A DNA stretch of 64,000 nucleotides. It comes from Hsuehochloa calcarea. Its lineage: Eukaryota; Streptophyta; Magnoliopsida; Poales; Poaceae. Positions 46,068 to 57,899 of the stretch are shown here, in pieces; within the stretch, counting starts at the first letter, position 1; the number at the start of each line of letters is the position of its first letter. Made by a program: the position numbers and the translations under genes. The notes below the pieces were generated by a model that saw only the letters and a program-made list of their open reading frames with translations, made no database searches and was not told the DNA's origin. The stretch spans positions 37,103,662 to 37,167,661 of the forward strand of contig CM070604.1 in assembly GCA_036346395.1 (NCBI GenBank), given 5' to 3'.

Positions 46068-48200
46068 TGTAACACCCTGACTATAAGGAAGTCAAGATGT
46101 CACCTACAACCACTACTCTTTAGAAGAATAACATCAAAACGCATGACAAGGTGAAGCAAGTAATAAGGATATACAGAAACAAGAATTTATCATCAGGTTT
46201 AATCAACGGAATGGAAATAAACAATCCAGAGAGATACGGTAGTTATGACCAAAATGGCTTATTACAATTCAACACAAGACATAAATAACGACAGTAAAAG
46301 TTCTCAAAATGTTTGGATTATGGTAGTGAGTGCATCGTGTTGAACTACCCTCCACGAGATCGTTCTTCTTTGTCATTTACCTAAATAAAACAACAAAGCA
46401 AGAATGAGCCAAAGACTCAGCAAGTACTTGTATGTGACAATCAAACATACCATGAACAAAATATCATAATCATAACTTGAACATTAATTGGAAACAACTT
46501 TATGAATGGATGAAATGGAATGATGCATTGAAGGAATTGGACATATTGCAGCATATACCGGTATAGCGAGTGAAACACCCGTCGGTGTTCACTTAAAGTA
46601 ACCGTATGAAGAACGTTTCATACGGCCGTCCAACGTGGCCCACATTGGAATGGTGGACTCACGTAACGTGGCCCACATTGGAATGGTGGACTCACGTACC
46701 CATTCTAGAATTGATGGGATTTTTCAAGTGCCCATACTGGAATTGATGGGTCTTACAAAGATAATTTATGCATGTCATGATGTGATTCCATGGCAAGATT
46801 GGATAGTACTCATAAATGAAAAGGTACACATGGCATTCATATACAAATACGAACAATTATAATCATTCATTCACACATCACATAATGCATCAATCATAGT
46901 ATACAAGTTACTTACTCGCTATTGCAAGGACGGGTTGGGAGGTAATTGAGATACCCCTCCACTCACCGCTTCACCGCCTACAATATATAATAATCGAAAT
47001 AAGGACAAACGAGTAAGGTATTGCTACACGTGTCCTCCTACAATCTCTAGCCAAACCAACCAAACAAAAGGTTCAATTTGATCAATTTACCCAAACATTC
47101 CAAATATCCCTAATCTGGCAGTTTTACTAGAAAATTCACCAATAAATAACCGTAAGTCCAAAAGACCTGAAACCAGTGCTCAACTTCTCTTAACATAACT
47201 GGCTACGAAACTCTAGTTGATGGTAAACTCTAATTCGGCCAAAACAGAGGTCTAAACATCCAATGAAAAACTATAACTGCAGTCTGCCCAGAATTCAGAA
47301 CAGCCCTAAATAAAAGGCTCTAACTTTTAAACCACTGATCCAAATAAAGTGATCTTTATCAGCCTGGAAACATGATGAAATTATATTCATAAACCTAGTT
47401 GGGTGGCCGACCTGGTTCTGACTCTAACTAGATCAAAACCTAGGTGCAACCGACTATACCCAGAATTTCTGACAGACAGAGCAGTACGTGGTAAAACAGT
47501 CATAACTTTTAAACTACTGGGTGAAAATTTGTGATCCAAGTGCCAAAAGAAATCTAATGAAACCAGGAACAATTCTCCAGAAGACACAGATGTCCAATTC
47601 GGCCTCTACGACGCTCAAAACTGAGGTACAACGTACTGGACAGAATCAATCTATTGACAGAATCAAAACGAAACTACAAATCCAATCGGATTCTCAACTC
47701 TAATGGAATCAAACAACGAATCGGGACTTTCGTTACCCTTGAAGACCCGTAGAACGACGATGATATGGTTCCCTAAGGCCTCCCTCCCTTCTCTTCTCCT
47801 CCCTCTCCAAAGGGCCGGCCACAAGGAAGCGAAGGATGGCCGGTGACGACGGCGGGGAAAGGAGATGTCGGAGGGGATCTTGGGGAGAAGCACCGGGGAT
47901 CACCGGAGACAACACCACAGCAGCGAGGACTCCAGGGAGCAGCAAGGAGCCGGCCATGGGATGGGGAGGTGGCGGCTCAAGGGAGGAGGGAGAGGAGGGA
48001 GTGGAGGAGGCGGCTAGGGTTGGGCGCCTCCCCTTCCTTGGCCCCCCCTTGGGCAGCCTCCCCTCTTGGGCCTCTGGGTGGCGGCCGCGCCCAGTTGGCG
48101 AAGAAAAAAAAAACCCCGTTGAGCTGAAATTCGAATTTGCAATTGTCTTTTACCCCTCCAGCTTCATTCTATTAACCGAATTCTATTCCGGAGTATTACA
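46068..48200 (-). mobile_element. Solo LTR of another gypsy family, 2133 bp, with target duplication TGGGC
   Basis: The termini are TGTAACACC (plus, 46068) and GTATTACA (48200), i.e. TG...CA, flanked by TGGGC at 46063-46067 and 48201-48205. The minus-strand orientation is inferred from weak similarity of its 3' part to the Tekay LTR tail (a CTTGCTTTGTTG-type block followed by GATCGT). No internal region remains, so LTR-LTR recombination has removed the element. It sits inside the Tekay LTR. Confidence 0.88.
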
Positions 48201-48205
48201 TGGGC

Positions 48206-48539
48206 TGGCTTGGGAATAGTGATGGGCTTCGGCCTATCACTGTTCCGGAGGGATTTTAATTAGTTTTTCTTTTTAAAAAATCCAGAAAATGTAATTTAGC
48301 AAATAGAAAATAGCAAATGACTTTAGAAAAATTCCAGAAATTTCTAGAAAATATATCTAAGCATATAGAATCCAATTAAAATAAGTTTGGCCATTGTTGA
48401 TGTTGGAATTAAGCACATTAAATCATTTTGTCCTTAAAGTCCATATTAAATTTTTAATATAAATTCAAACAAATTACAAATAGTGAGATTTTCAACTAGC
48501 AACTAAAAAAAAATTAAGTTAAAAAGTTAAGATGTTACA
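48206..48539 (-). repeat. Tekay-type LTR, piece 3 (5' start)
   Basis: On the minus strand it starts TGTAACATCTT (48539) and matches the AT-rich first 350 bases of the Tekay LTR, including TTTAAGGACAAA, GCTTAATTCCAACATCAAC and GCATTTTCTGGA-like blocks. It completes the LTR broken at 29068 and 46068. No target duplication was found for this LTR. Confidence 0.82.
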
Positions 48540-49131
48540 AAGCATAAGGTACTGTCTGTAGCTCCACGAATTGAATGGGTTGTTCATCACGTTTAAAACC
48601 GGTTTTGTACGGCCCTAGTAGGCCGTGCACAAGGTGGATTCAGGATCACAATCCACGTGTACAACATCCCTTATAAATTCGTTCAATCTTATGAATAGTC
48701 TTGTCAGCCAACTGCATCATTTCTCTCTGAAAAGGAAGCTTTCCTAATCTTTGCGCCTCACGCTCTGCCACCGCGGTACGAAACGCCGCCGCCGTGCACA
48801 GCACCGGCGCTCTCGCCTGAGCCTCGACCGGACTTGCCACGGGGCAGAAAGAAGAGCGACGGCACAGCGGTCCACGAGTTGCCAACTGCCAGCCACCTTT
48901 GTTTCGAGTCTTCGACCAAATCCGTGGGCGCTGAACACGCGCGATTTGCTGTACCTGTCTCGGCTTAGTGGTTGAATTACCACACGCGGACCACGTATCT
49001 CCAGCAACTGTCCTTTCCTTCAGAGATTAGTGATGCACGCGCGACTGCTCACATAAAGACGCATGGTTCGAACAACCGAGGAAGGGTGGTCGGTGAGTCC
49101 CATTCAAACGATTATTTTATAGATAAATATA
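48540..49131. other. Single-copy-looking sequence, no gene called
   Basis: About 590 bases between the Tekay LTR and the CACTA element, moderately GC-rich. A 79-codon minus-strand frame (48646-48885) and overlapping frames have no domain I recognise. It could be host sequence or a remnant of an unidentified element. Confidence 0.5.
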
Positions 49132-49144
49132 CACTACTGGAAAC

Positions 49145-49505
49145 CCATTCTTTGTCGAGGGCTTTTGGGTTTGCCGAGGGCTATACCTCGGGCACTCGGC
49201 AAAGGTTCTATTTGCCGAGTGCCAGCCCCAGGAGCCCTCGGCAAATATAGACCCTCGGCAAAGAAACGGCCATCGGCAAAATAAATCTTTGCCGAGGGCC
49301 CAGCCCTCGGCAAATGGGCCCTCGGCAAATATGGTCGGATGGGTCACGGCGGCCACTGGCGTCAGTCTTTGCCGAGTGCCAGCCGTCAGGCACTCGGCAA
49401 AGATTTTTAATTTTTTTAAAAAAATTTTCTTTGCCGAGGGCCATGGCCAAGCCCTCGGCAAAGATCCCCTTTGCCGAGGGCCAGGCTAGACCCTCGGCAA
49501 AGAAT
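49145..49505. repeat. CACTA left subterminal repeats
   Basis: Repeated TTTGCCGAGGGC or TTTGCCGAGTGCC in both orientations, often as inverted pairs that read CCCTCGGCAAAG on the other side. All ORFs here are translations of the repeat and are not genes. Confidence 0.93.
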
Positions 49506-50099
49506 TTTTTTTTTTGGTTTTTGAACCTAGTTTTTTTGTGGTGCTATAATACATTATTTAAAACTCAATTTTAAAATTTGGGCCAATTTTAACTTTTTTG
49601 ATATATTTCCCTAATTTATTTCTTTTCGTTGATTTTTTTCGAATATTTCAAATTTGAACTGCAGGTGGATGGAATAATGCAATTTAGTGATTCGAAAAAT
49701 GTTATTCATGGTATTTGGTGTATGTTGAGTCCCTATCCACGAACTCGCATCAAATTTCAGGCATCTTCTTCACGTAAGATGACGAGGAACTTGTCGGAAA
49801 AGTGTTTTTAAATTATATAAAATCCATACGAAGTCCGAAAATCACGAAACTTGTCGAGGTGTCATGTTATCGCATGTGTAGGCTGTGGTAAAAAATTGAG
49901 AAGGTTTCGAGCAAGTTGTGACGTCGGATGCCTAAAACCCAGACATCTCCACATGTGATCCACAATGTGATCTAGACATCAACTCGGCCTATGGCAAAGA
50001 GGTAAGTAACTATAGATGTTATCACAACTACTTCATAAGATATGTTGGAAATCATAAGAGAAACTGATAAATTTTCTAAATCACTTGTGCGGGGCTGTT

Positions 50100-51908
50100 G
50101 GTTTTGTCAGTACTCCAAAGACGCACTTGAGCATCCTTGGTGTTTTGTGCAGAAATGGTACCCGACATTGTGCAATCTGTCAGAAGAGCCGGTTGTGTGA
50201 GCCGCCTCAATCGGGACAGTCTGCTGGCGTCACGGATGACACTTACCGCAACAAGCACGAGCGGGTATTGGCGGAGTTTTGGGTAAGTTTCTCTCGCACA
50301 ACATTGCTTAATACATCTCATTCATTGGTTAAATGTTTTATTGAAATAATGAATGGATACATCGGTTTTGTATGCGAGAAATTTTTCAAGGCGAAGAAGG
50401 ACTTGAGGCCCAGCGAATCGGCGGCCGCGCGGCTTGTAGGAAATACGTCACCGACATGCACCACCATGGGCGCGTCCAAGCCCACATAGACTACTACTGT
50501 GCCGGTGCCAGCGGTCCCTCCCAAGCCTCAAGCAAGACTGATTACATAATCGACCGGACCAAGACCTTGAGGTAGGCGAATAACATTCATAATGATTCGT
50601 TTTGATATTAAGTAGGTTCAATTTCATCTTCTTATATGTCAAATACTCGATGACTTGTAGGTGATTCCCTGGTGGTGCCGATCGATCCAGTCTTTGGGCC
50701 ATGATCGTGGACAAGTGGTTATCACAGACTTTGTTGACACGCACGAGAGGCGGTGAGAATGCGTCACGATGAGGCAAGGTCCAACTCACCATCAAGGCGA
50801 CCCACGACCTCCCGGATACAAACAAGCATACGTAAGTGATTTCTTTCATTTATTTTGATGCTCAATTCTGCTTGATTTCTCACCATCTTCCCGTCTTTCT
50901 CGCAGGAGGCTGCGCACCCGGGCGAGGAGGTCTCGGAGTTCTCTGCGTGGGCTATGTCCCACATGGGCAGGGCGTCGTCCTCTGTCTCCTTCGACCCGTT
51001 GCCCGCCTGGTGTACTCAGGCCGACGTGTACACTAAAGTCCAAGAGTACACGTCCTCGGTAAGGGAGATCTATGGGGAAGATTACGATGTGCGCACTGAG
51101 CCCATTGACGCAGAGACGATCATGAGGCTCGGAGGAGGCAAGAAGCACGGGCGGCTGTGGATTGCAGACGGCGCCATCGACTCCACCACTGTTCCCTCCC
51201 TCGACGCTATCCGAGCACGGAGCACGAGCTCCATCCAAATTTACGCACACGGCCTTCTCGGCCTTCGCAGCAGTCCATGCACTCCAGGTAATTCCTGTTT
51301 TACTCGTCGTACGTTGATATTTACACACCTAAATTAGATTTGCATTCGATACATTGGGTGAAATATTGCGAGTCGAGCCGCAAGAAACAAAAGGCAAAGT
51401 CAAGAGCGAGAAGCTGAACCGACCGCACACCGCAGCCCAGAGGTCGCGTTCGGCGCTTGCAGAAGCAGATAGCGGAGATGATGGTGATCATGCAAAGTCT
51501 TGGGCAAGCATCGGGTGTACCTGTGCAGTTTTCAGCTACTCCACCTCCTACTCCTGCAGCTACTCCTGTAAGTATGAAAGTTCACTTTTCGCTTGTGCTT
51601 TGCATGTATGTCGGCCTTCGTGCGTTGTGGATGTCGGCGTTCGTGCCGTTGTGGATGTCGGCGTTCGTGCCGTTGTTTCTTGCAGGTTTTGGAAACCTCC
51701 CCGTGCAGGGGAGGTGCTGCCGAAATTTTCAATTGAGTCTAATCTTTTTGTATGCAATCTCTAAGTTCCAAAACTGTTTTCCCGGATTACTCACACATGC
51801 AATCTTTGCTCCTTTGTGCAGCCTCCGTCCGCGGGTTCCAATCATCCCGGTAGTGCGTCACCGGGTGATCCCGCCTTTCCTTCACCACCGTCTCATAGGC
51901 TACCTTGA
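50100..51908 (+). pseudogene. CACTA accessory gene, plant transposase Ptta/En/Spm (Transposase_24-like), broken
   Basis: A multi-exon gene with clear splice sites. Introns: 50572-50660 (GTAGGC...TAG), 50832-50905 (GTAAGT...CAG), one from 51288 with an unclear acceptor, and 51568-51821 (GTAAGT...CAG). The last exon is 51822-51908 to TGA. Signature blocks of the family: IPWWCRS, THHQG, SEFSAWAMSHMG and GGGKKHGRLWIADGAID, then a glutamine/methionine helix (QIAEMMVIMQSLGQ) and a Pro/Ser tail. Such proteins are thought to bind subterminal repeats. A stop at 50754-50756 (TGA where CGA is expected) and a shift near 50685 break it. The 5' exons before 50370 are not resolved. Confidence 0.82.
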
Positions 51909-52194
51909 TGAGGACTAGTGCTAGGTGATGTGGTTGGACTTTATTGTAATATTTGTGGTTTATGGTTCTGACTTGTGCTTGGATCTCATGAACTTGTCGT
52001 AATAAATATGTGAATGATGATGAACATGTGACTTGTCGTTATAATATATTGTGATTTGTGGTTCACAATTATGGTTGTGATATATTGTGAGAAAATGGGT
52101 TCTGTGTGATATATATATATGTGATGGTTGATATATATATGAAATGCTTGTGTCGATGGAATGCAAAAAACAAAAAAAAAATTAAAATTTCTGC

Positions 52195-52785
52195 CTCTTT
52201 GCCGAGGGCAATGACCAAGGCCCTCGGCAAAGACTCATTGGAAAAATTCGAAACCGCTTTGCCGAGGCCATGGTTGGAGGCCCTCGGCAAAGACTTTTTT
52301 AAAAAATAAATAAAATTTCTTTGCCGAGGGCCTGCGGGGAAGCCCTCGGCAAAGATTTTTCAAAAAAAAAAAAGATTTTTTTGGAAAAATTCTACAACAT
52401 TTCTTTGCCGAGGGCCATGGTTGGAGGCCCTCGGCAAAGAGTTTTCAAAAAATAAATAATAATTCTTTGCCGAGGGCCATGGTTGGAGGCCCTCGGCAAA
52501 GATTTTTCAAAAAAATAAATAATAATTCTTTGCCGAGGGCCATGGTTGGAGGCCCTCGGCAAAGACTCCGTCCGAGGCGCCGGCGCCGTGACGGCTGCTT
52601 TTCTTTGCCGAGTGCCGGTCCAGCCCTCGGCAAAGGCTTTGCCGAGTGCCCGATAAAGGGCCCTCGGCAAAGACCCTCTTCGCCGACTCAAAATTCCCGA
52701 GCTCTTTGTCGGCCCTCGGCAAAGCCTTTGCCGAGGGTTAATGGGCCTTTGCCTAGGGCTTGAGGCCCTCGGCAAAGAGGCCGTC
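52195..52785. repeat. CACTA right subterminal repeats
   Basis: Six or more inverted pairs of TTTGCCGAGGGC and CCCTCGGCAAAG around a CATGGTTGGAGG spacer. Three nearly identical pairs lie at 52403-52570, spaced by about 60-65 bases, with A/T-rich linkers. Confidence 0.92.
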
Positions 52786-52795
52786 TCCAGTAGTG

Positions 52796-53008
52796 ATAGA
52801 ATTGTATTAAATAATATAAGAATAAATAATAGATTGAACACATGGAAATAAAGGTGTAGAGGGTATTTTTCTTCTTTATTTTTTTTAAGTGTTCAATATT
52901 TTACAATGACTATCACCCCCTATTTATAGTCTACCGACCTTACTAGGGTTTTAACTAAGGTGCCCACCTATGGACCAGCTGTTGGGCCAAGCCCATGGTT
53001 TTCCAACA
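52796..53008 (-). repeat. LTR of a copia element, cut by the CACTA insertion
   Basis: On the minus strand it starts TGTTGGAAAACCATGGG (53008) after GTCCAAGAGTGAG, a usual copia plus-strand primer context. It has a TATA box (CTATAAATAG on minus, 52919-52928) and runs to the CACTA target site. The far end of the LTR is not clearly recognisable left of the CACTA. Confidence 0.7.
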
Positions 53009-53009
53009 C

Positions 53010-55570
53010 TCACTCTTGGACACTCATCATCATATGTTCATGTCTCGCTAAAACTTCATAAAAACTCAATGGAAAAAATTTACAAAAAGAGTACATGATA
53101 CACGTTCTGCTGTGTTGCACGAATTGACTCATTAAAAACATTAGCCGAGAAACTTCAGAAAAACTCGTCAAGGTAAAAAAATACAATCCATCCGATTTCA
53201 TTTAATCTCCGGGATATATTATTTGGGTACTCGATCTTCGTGATCAAGTTTCAATAATGAGATCATGAATATTCTCCCCCTGAATTCTGCACTTCTCTAA
53301 ATCTCATCATTTCAATTCCACGTATGCATCTTTCAAACCTAGACACTGGAAGCGAATGTGTAAGATTTTTATATGACTTAGTGTGCAGTACTTTAATTTC
53401 ATCAATTTTTTGCAATTTATGAGTACAGAAGAACCAAGGGTTGATATGCTTTTTGAGATGACTCTTCATATAACTCATCTGCACTTATGCATTACAAGCT
53501 GCATTATATTCATAGATAATAGTAGTGGTTTGCGCAGTATTCAAACTACATGACGGCTATATGTGGTGAATCATTCGCTGAAGTCAAACACATTCTCGTG
53601 AGATCTCGTATAGTGCTATGATTTTCAAGTAGTTCGTCGAAGTCGATACAATAATTTGCTTATACTGTTGGAAATATGCCCTATCATAAAGATGATTATA
53701 TTTCAATATATTCATAACATTGGATAATATGTTATCTTGTTCAAAGCATAATATCAATAATATTTATTATCAAGTATGTGACTTGATTGTGAAACTCTAT
53801 ATTTCTGTGATGATTATTCTTAAACGTTCCCTGGTCAGAAACATATGAATAGACTAGCATATGTATTGGTTGATGACTATGTTTCACAAGTCATGGATAT
53901 GGAGATATCAAACCAATAATATGGACACATGTTAGGGAACATAGTGTTGAAAAAGACCCACCTTGAGACACTGTTGAGATTGTTATGATTCTATATATCA
54001 TTAGTTGGTCTCAAGCAATAATGATGTATAATCTTTAGACCTGAGATCGGTATGGTTTCCTACATATGTAGTAGCACTCTTAGGGGTTGCCAAACGCTAC
54101 TCGTAACTGGATAGTTATAAAGGTAGCTTTCGGGTATGCTATGAAATATGCGAAGGGATGTGACTGGTCAGATATAGAATTTATCCCTCCTAACATAACA
54201 GGAGAGATGTCTCTGGGCCCCTCGTTGTGGTAGTATAAAGAAAGTGCATGGTCATGCCACTAGTGGTCGAAGTGTCGACTACATGAAGTCATTTGACACT
54301 TGATCGAGAAAGTATTGAACAATTCATGGATGATACAAAATCTCACCTAGAGTTCAACCAAACATCGTCAGGCAAAGGGAGTATACACGAGAAGGTCTTT
54401 CAGTTCGATCAGATACGGACTAGTCGTATGGAGATACGAGCTGGTCGTAGGCTGGTCGAACATGGTCACTAAGTGGTCGAAAGCTGGTTGTAAGGAGTTA
54501 CGAATTGGTCGAGACCAAATATGAATTGGTCGTATAGAGATATGAGCTGGTCGTTAGTGATATGGGCCTGGTCGTAGATCATATTGCATTAAGATTCATC
54601 CGATATATTCTATGTGTGTTTGGGAATCGTTATGTGCTGCTAGGTACCGCTGATGACTAGTGGTCGGAAAAGAGTTTCCGAGTCACAACCGATTACAAAT
54701 GAACCTATAGGGTCGCACACTTAAAGGCTGGGATTTGATTTGAATGGTGATCCGAATTCTTGTAGGCCTCGAGTTCGTAATGGACCTCAAGTTCGAGAGC
54801 CATCATGGATGCCTATAAATAGAGGAGCGGTGGCAAGGGGTGTGATGACGATCTTTTGAAGAATTTCCCGAAACCCTAATAGCTACGCCTTCCGCAACCA
54901 CGCTGCTGGTGCTAGTACTCCAGTGCGTGGTGTCCTTGCCCCGTACGTGTGGATACTTTGGAGGTGTTGTTGCGACCCATCAGCACTACGACGATCCGCA
55001 ACTCACTACAACCACTCGGGGGAGCAGATGTGCGGCGAGTACAACTACTCAGAGGAGCAGGCGCGCAACGAGCACGACTACTCGTAGGAGAAGACACGCG
55101 GCGAGTACGACCACTCAGAGGAGAAGACGCACAGCGAGTACAACTACGACCGCATCATCTCGCTGCATCGACTCTACTTCCGCTACGAGTCGGCGCTTCT
55201 AGTGGTAATCTTGTGATTTATTACTAGCAGGGGTTCCTTCGTTGCGCGGTAAAAAATTTATTTTGTGCTATCGTACCCTTTCCGCGATCGTTCATATACG
55301 ATTTCTATGAAATTACAGTTCCACCACATAGGAATACATAGCATATTTGCGACTTGCTTGTATGTGGGTCCAACAGGTACTTGGCATTTCCATAGCCATT
55401 AATAGATAGGTCTTGGTTCTTTCTATAGAATAGATCAAGCTCACTACCAATGTTTTTTGGTAGGTTCTGCACTATACCCTGCTAGTATGTTTATGGTAAA
55501 TACAATATCCGGTCTAGTACAGTTTGCTAAATACATTAGTGCTCCTGCTGGAGGGATACAAGTAGGCTAC
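53010..55570 (-). pseudogene. Copia pol 3' end (RT tail and RNase H), split by a solo LTR
   Basis: Right piece 55376-55570: PAGALMYLANCTRPDIVF, then LDLFYRKNQDLSINGYGNAKY, i.e. the RT end and RNase H start with the first aspartate replaced in this copy. Left piece 53263-53665: KQIIVSTSTNYLKIIALYE and, in the 53263-53484 frame, MKSHLKKHINPWFF to ERCIRGIEMMRFRE, the RNase H end. About 25-30 codons expected between the two pieces are missing at the solo LTR. 53010-53262 is the non-coding tail. Stops and shifts make it inactive. Confidence 0.85.
53666..55375 (+). mobile_element. Solo LTR, BARE/RIRE1-like copia, 1710 bp
   Basis: Starts TGTTGGAAATATGCCC and ends GGGTCCAACA, with TGTTGG/CCAACA inverted ends. 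The start resembles BARE/Angela/RIRE1-type LTRs. There is no convincing 5-bp target duplication (TATAC against GGTAC), and coding sequence is missing at the site, so a deletion accompanied or followed insertion. It contains a tract of GGTCGTA and TACGA motifs at 54405-54560, and simple ACGACTACTC-type repeats at 55000-55190 that give false Arg/Ser/Thr-rich ORFs. Confidence 0.85.
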
Positions 55571-55574
55571 AAAA

Positions 55575-57099
55575 GCAACAATTTAAAAATTCTACCACGT
55601 AAACCAGCAAGTCAAGAAAGAAAATAATCATAGATCGTTACCACCAGACGCGCAGAGAAGCGGAAGAAGAGTTGGAGCAGCCTAGTCCAACGTAGAGCGC
55701 ATTGATGTAGTGGTCATAGTCGATCGGCCAGCGTCCTTGCGAGTCGATCGTCTTCTCCAGCAACCTCTGCAGTTTCTTATAAAGATCGTGGATCGTCCTC
55801 AAGCGCAACAGCAACCGCAGTATCGCCTCTACGGTACCCACACGTCCAGCGAAGGAACAACCGTACGCCGGTGTACTAGCACCAAGTCACACGACAGAGC
55901 TCAAAGGAAGATGGCAGCTAGGGTTTCAGTGGAGCAACTCACGTCAACTTGTATATCCTCTTTCTCCTAGTAGCCTCAAACATGTCCTTATAAAGTGCCC
56001 ATGACGGACCGATCCGAACATATTTTTTTCCAACCCATTAAGTTTTGACCCGTTAGGTTTATGCTTAGTCGGTTGTGACTCGAAAACCCTTTCCGACCAT
56101 TAGTCGTTAGCGGTTCCTAGCAGGGCATAACGATTCCTGAACACACACAAATTATATCGGACAAACCTTAATGCAATATGATCTACGACCAGGTCCTCAT
56201 CACTTACGACTAGGTCCTATCTCTATACGACCAGTTCGTATTTGGTCTAGACCAGTTCGTAACTCCTTACGATCAGGTTATGACCACTCCGTGAATACGT
56301 TCGACCAGTCTACGACCAGTCCGTAACTGATCGAACTAAGCGACCTACTCGTGTATTCTCCCTTTATCTCACGATATCTAGTTGAACTCCAGGTGACATA
56401 TTATGTCATACATGGACTGTTCAATACTTTCTCGATCGAGTGTCGGATAATCTTATGTGGTCGAACTCTTCGACCACCAGTGGCATGGCCATGCACTTTC
56501 TTTATCTGACCATATCGAGAGTCTCAGAGATATCTCTCCTGTTATGTCAGGAGGGGCAAATCCTATCTCGACCAGTCATATCCCTCCGCATATTTCATGG
56601 CATACCCGAAAGCTACCTTTATAACTACCCAGTTACGAGTAGTGTTTGGCAACCTCTAAGAGTGATATTACACACATAGGGAACCATGCTGATCTCAGGT
56701 CTAAGGATTATACATCAACAATGCTTGAGACCAACTGATAACACATAGAATCATAACAATCTCAATAGTGTCTCAAGGTGGGTCAATCTAACCCCATGTT
56801 CTCTAACATATGTTTACATTATTGATTTGATATCCCTATATCCATGATCGGCGAAACATGGCCATCAATCAATACATGTGCTGGTCGTATAGTCACTGGT
56901 GTTCTGACCAGTGACATCTGACCAGGGATTCATTTAGAACGACATCATATAAGTTAAAAAATTTCACCAACAAGTCACATACTTGTTAATCTTTATAACC
57001 AATGATTCATTCAAGGAATAGAATAACATTAATTAAAACTCATAAACATAGACACGATACAATCATCTCTATGATTGTCTCTAGGGTATACCACCAACA
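55575..57099 (-). repeat. Second BARE/RIRE1-like LTR, inverted orientation
   Basis: On the minus strand it starts TGTTGGTGGTATACCCTAG (57099) and aligns along most of its length with 53666-55375: the CTTGAGACACT, GGTAGCTTTCGGGTATGC, ATAACAGGAGAGAT, AAGAAAGTGCATGG and ACTCGATCGAGAAAGTATTG blocks. The GGTCGTA/TACGACC motif tract is at 56170-56340. Its 3' end, near 55575, is truncated or diverged. It differs from the first LTR by many substitutions, so this is a separate, older or different subfamily insertion. Confidence 0.82.
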
Positions 57100-57265
57100 C
57101 CTACTGTACTCAAGTTTGGTAGGCTCTACAATATCCTCATAACGAAGGTTGCTTTGGGCGGCGTGCGTGCGCCCCTGCGATCAACGCCGACATGCGGGGC
57201 TAGCACGACGACGTGTGAGCTGTAGGCCGGTCAGCATGGCGGTGGCTTCGGGTGCCGCTATAAGA
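57100..57265. other. Short unidentified segment
   Basis: About 165 bases, partly GC-rich (GGGCGGCGTGCGTGCGCCC), between two LTRs. Nothing is recognised in it. Confidence 0.5.
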
Positions 57266-57899
57266 TTGAGGAGGCGACTAGAGGGGGTGAATAGGCAGTT
57301 TTAAAAACTTATTTGGCTAAAACCGACTTCTAATGCGGAAGCTAATAACAATATGGTTTTGCACAATTAAAGCATAAATCAACAAGTCTTTACTAAGTGT
57401 ACCAAAACATAATACTATTGATAATTATATCAATCATTCAAAGACATGTAATCAATTTACTATAGGGAATGTAAATTGCATAAAATAAAGCACAAGAAGA
57501 ACAAACCATAAATACACAGTGATGTTTTACGATAGTGTTCAGAGACTTGCCGGTCTCCCCTAATCCATATTGAGGTAAGCCCAAACTAATTGGACCGGTC
57601 CACAAATTAAGCCAAACACTTCCAAGGTAAGTCCAACCACTTGGGCCCGCTCCAACACAAACCAACACCTCGATTCACTCGAGGTTGCTCTTCCTCTACG
57701 AGCACCAAACCACTCGCAACCGGTCGGGTCTTCTCACAACCTTCTTTGGGTAGATCGCCGACACAACTCCTTCAAGCCGTCTAGGTGTCGGCAAACACCA
57801 AAAGTAACAAGCCAAGAACGCTCACTTGAACGAATCAAGTGTCTAAGCTCAAGTGGATATACAATCCACTATATAATGGAACACATGCACTTAGGGTTT
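57266..57899 (-). repeat. Diverged Maximus/SIRE-like LTR fragment
   Basis: Begins GAGGCGACTAGAGGGGGTGAATAGGC, the same LTR end motif as the three related copia LTRs (29068, 40076 and 57900), but the rest is different in sequence. It is cut at 57899/57900 by the next copia LTR. Confidence 0.7.

Larger units (their letters stand above)
49132..52795 (+). mobile_element. CACTA (En/Spm-type) DNA transposon, 3664 bp
   Basis: It starts CACTACTGGAAACCC and ends GTCTCCAGTAGTG, with a perfect 3-bp target duplication ATA (49129-49131 and 52796-52798). Both ends (49145-49505 and 52195-52785) are packed with TTTGCCGAGGGC and its reverse complement, the subterminal sites of this superfamily that the element's DNA-binding protein is expected to recognise. 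It encodes one accessory-type gene (broken) and no catalytic transposase, so it could move only with help from elsewhere. Confidence 0.95.

Noticed and set aside
45099..46075. ORFs of 100-131 codons on both strands
   Set aside because: GC-rich central part of a Tekay-type LTR, Arg/Pro/Ser-rich chance frames.
46068..48539. One LTR of 2472 bp running from 46068 to 48539
   Set aside because: TGGGC on both sides of 46068-48200 and continuation of the Tekay LTR from 48206 show that two different LTRs are joined.
49117..52763. Repeated LPRA- or ALGK-containing ORFs
   Set aside because: Translations of TTTGCCGAGGGC subterminal repeats of the CACTA element.
54909..55227. Arg/Ser/Thr-rich ORFs of 92-97 codons
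   Set aside because: Simple ACGACTACTC-type repeats inside a BARE-like LTR.
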